Below, in pieces: positions 6,231 to 6,760 of a DNA stretch of 6,760 nucleotides. The notes below the pieces were generated by a model. The model had not been told where the DNA came from. It did no database searches and saw only the letters and a list, made by a program, of their open reading frames with translations. This DNA is from Bacteroidia bacterium (GTDB lineage Bacteria > Bacteroidota > Bacteroidia > NS11-12g > UBA955): the NCBI GenBank assembly GCA_023258655.1, contig JALQWO010000093.1:1-6760 (forward strand), in the 5' to 3' direction. Made by a program: the position numbers and the translations under genes. Positions within the stretch are counted from its first letter, which is position 1; every line of letters begins with the position of its first letter.

Positions 6231-6760
6231 ATTGCCCACTTCCCACTGCGGGTTAGGGGAAGGGTATCTTTCATGGGCACCGCGATGTTGGCATATTCGG
6301 CGAACCATCGTCGGGTATCATTGGTGACCACATAGCCCAATTTTCTGCCTTTCGATTTCCATGGATAATCTGAAGGTATGGGCTGCAATTTCGATTGGTA
6401 GATCTCTTTGGCGAGATCGGGTTGGTAATCGGGGGCCAATCGCACGCCTTTGGTTTGCAAGGCGTAAAGGGCGGTATTGGGTGATGGGTCGAAGGCCACA
6501 AAGACTTCCAAATCCTCTTTGTTATTTTGTTTCAGCCAAAGGCCAATCTTTTCGAGGTCTTGGATATCGGTGATGACGTTCTGACAATAGTAATCGTTGG
6601 GTGTAAAGCGATGGTGCAGCATGCGTTTGGCGTGACCAAAGCTCACGAAGGGAATGATCCACAATCCCAGCATACTGGCTATCGCGGGCATGCCTTGTAA
6701 AAAGATTTTTCCATTAAGGTATCGCTGTTGAAGCGACAGTATCGCCATCAGAACAAAGGG
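6098..6760 (-). CDS. C-terminal part of a membrane protein, probably a GT-C (family 39-like) glycosyltransferase; start beyond right edge
   Basis: The frame is open from the right edge (PFVL, then the ATG at 6748) to TGA at 6098-6100, giving 220 visible residues. The ATG at 6748 is probably internal, because the visible part begins mid-helix (PFVLMAILSL) with no signal or start context. Counting from that ATG, residues about 19-38 form one membrane helix (GMPAIASMLGLWIIPFVSFG). A soluble domain of about 140 residues follows, with alternating beta/alpha character (LEVFVAFDPSPNTALYAL, GRKLGYVVTNDTRRW) and ending near GKWAIYRI. A final helix plus a periplasmic domain containing a 'PNTALY' type motif is what I recall at the C-terminus of Bacteroidota family-39 / ArnT-like lipid-linked sugar transferases. 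The catalytic N-terminal part is outside the window, so the assignment is tentative. The last 40 residues (after TNSES) lie antisense to the barrel gene and look like run-on, basic and Cys-containing, rather than conserved domain. Confidence 0.55.
   Translation of the reverse strand, partial: PFVLMAILSLQQRYLNGKIFLQGMPAIASMLGLWIIPFVSFGHAKRMLHHRFTPNDYYCQNVITDIQDLEKIGLWLKQNNKEDLEVFVAFDPSPNTALYALQTKGVRLAPDYQPDLAKEIYQSKLQPIPSDYPWKSKGRKLGYVVTNDTRRWFAEYANIAVPMKDTLPLTRSGKWAIYRITNSESLKIIDADNPAPCCLFGIAQASKPFKSKRKNVSPKR

Noticed and set aside
6239..6262. Hairpin CTTCCC / GGGAAG just after the barrel gene stop, as a terminator
   Set aside because: The stem is 6 bp with a 12-base loop and no T run follows. 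It also lies inside the coding frame of the convergent gene, so chance pairing is more likely.
6271..6573. Frames at minus 6271-6501 and plus 6361-6573
   Set aside because: They lie in other phases of the membrane protein gene that enters from the right edge, whose translation is clearly protein-like.

Overview
The window looks like an ordinary chromosomal stretch from a Bacteroidota bacterium (order not resolved). This rests on protein content rather than composition. A large barrel protein resembles the 'putative porin' family of this phylum, an outer-membrane protein resembles DUF5723, a Cys-anchored lipoprotein precedes it, and leaders are A-rich with no clear Shine-Dalgarno sequences. 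No tRNA, rRNA, CRISPR array, transposase, phage gene or long DNA repeat was seen.

Layout, left to right. From position 2110 down to the left edge, on the minus strand, runs one uninterrupted 703-codon reading frame that starts with TTG and leaves the window before its stop. It encodes a putative outer-membrane porin with a signal peptide. A 75-bp divergent gap (2111-2185) separates it from a small four-helix inner-membrane protein of unknown function on the plus strand (2186-2647). After a 108-bp gap with two mutually exclusive small hairpins comes a two-gene plus-strand unit. It holds a 682-residue lipoprotein with repeated beta-rich segments (2756-4804) and, one base after its stop, a DUF5723-like outer-membrane beta-barrel protein (best start 4806, end 6230). 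On the minus strand, entering from the right edge, is the C-terminal part of a membrane protein that resembles a GT-C (family 39 / ArnT-like) glycosyltransferase. Its frame runs on to a stop at 6098, so it overlaps the barrel gene tail-to-tail by 133 bp.

All five genes encode envelope proteins: two outer-membrane barrels, one lipoprotein and two inner-membrane proteins. Only the lipoprotein and the DUF5723-like protein have a gene arrangement (TAG-G-ATG) that argues for joint expression and possibly a joint role. I found no strong evidence for a novel defence, mobile or regulatory system. The most notable points are the lipoprotein/barrel pair of unknown function, the internal repeat in the lipoprotein, and the antisense 3' overlap at the right end.
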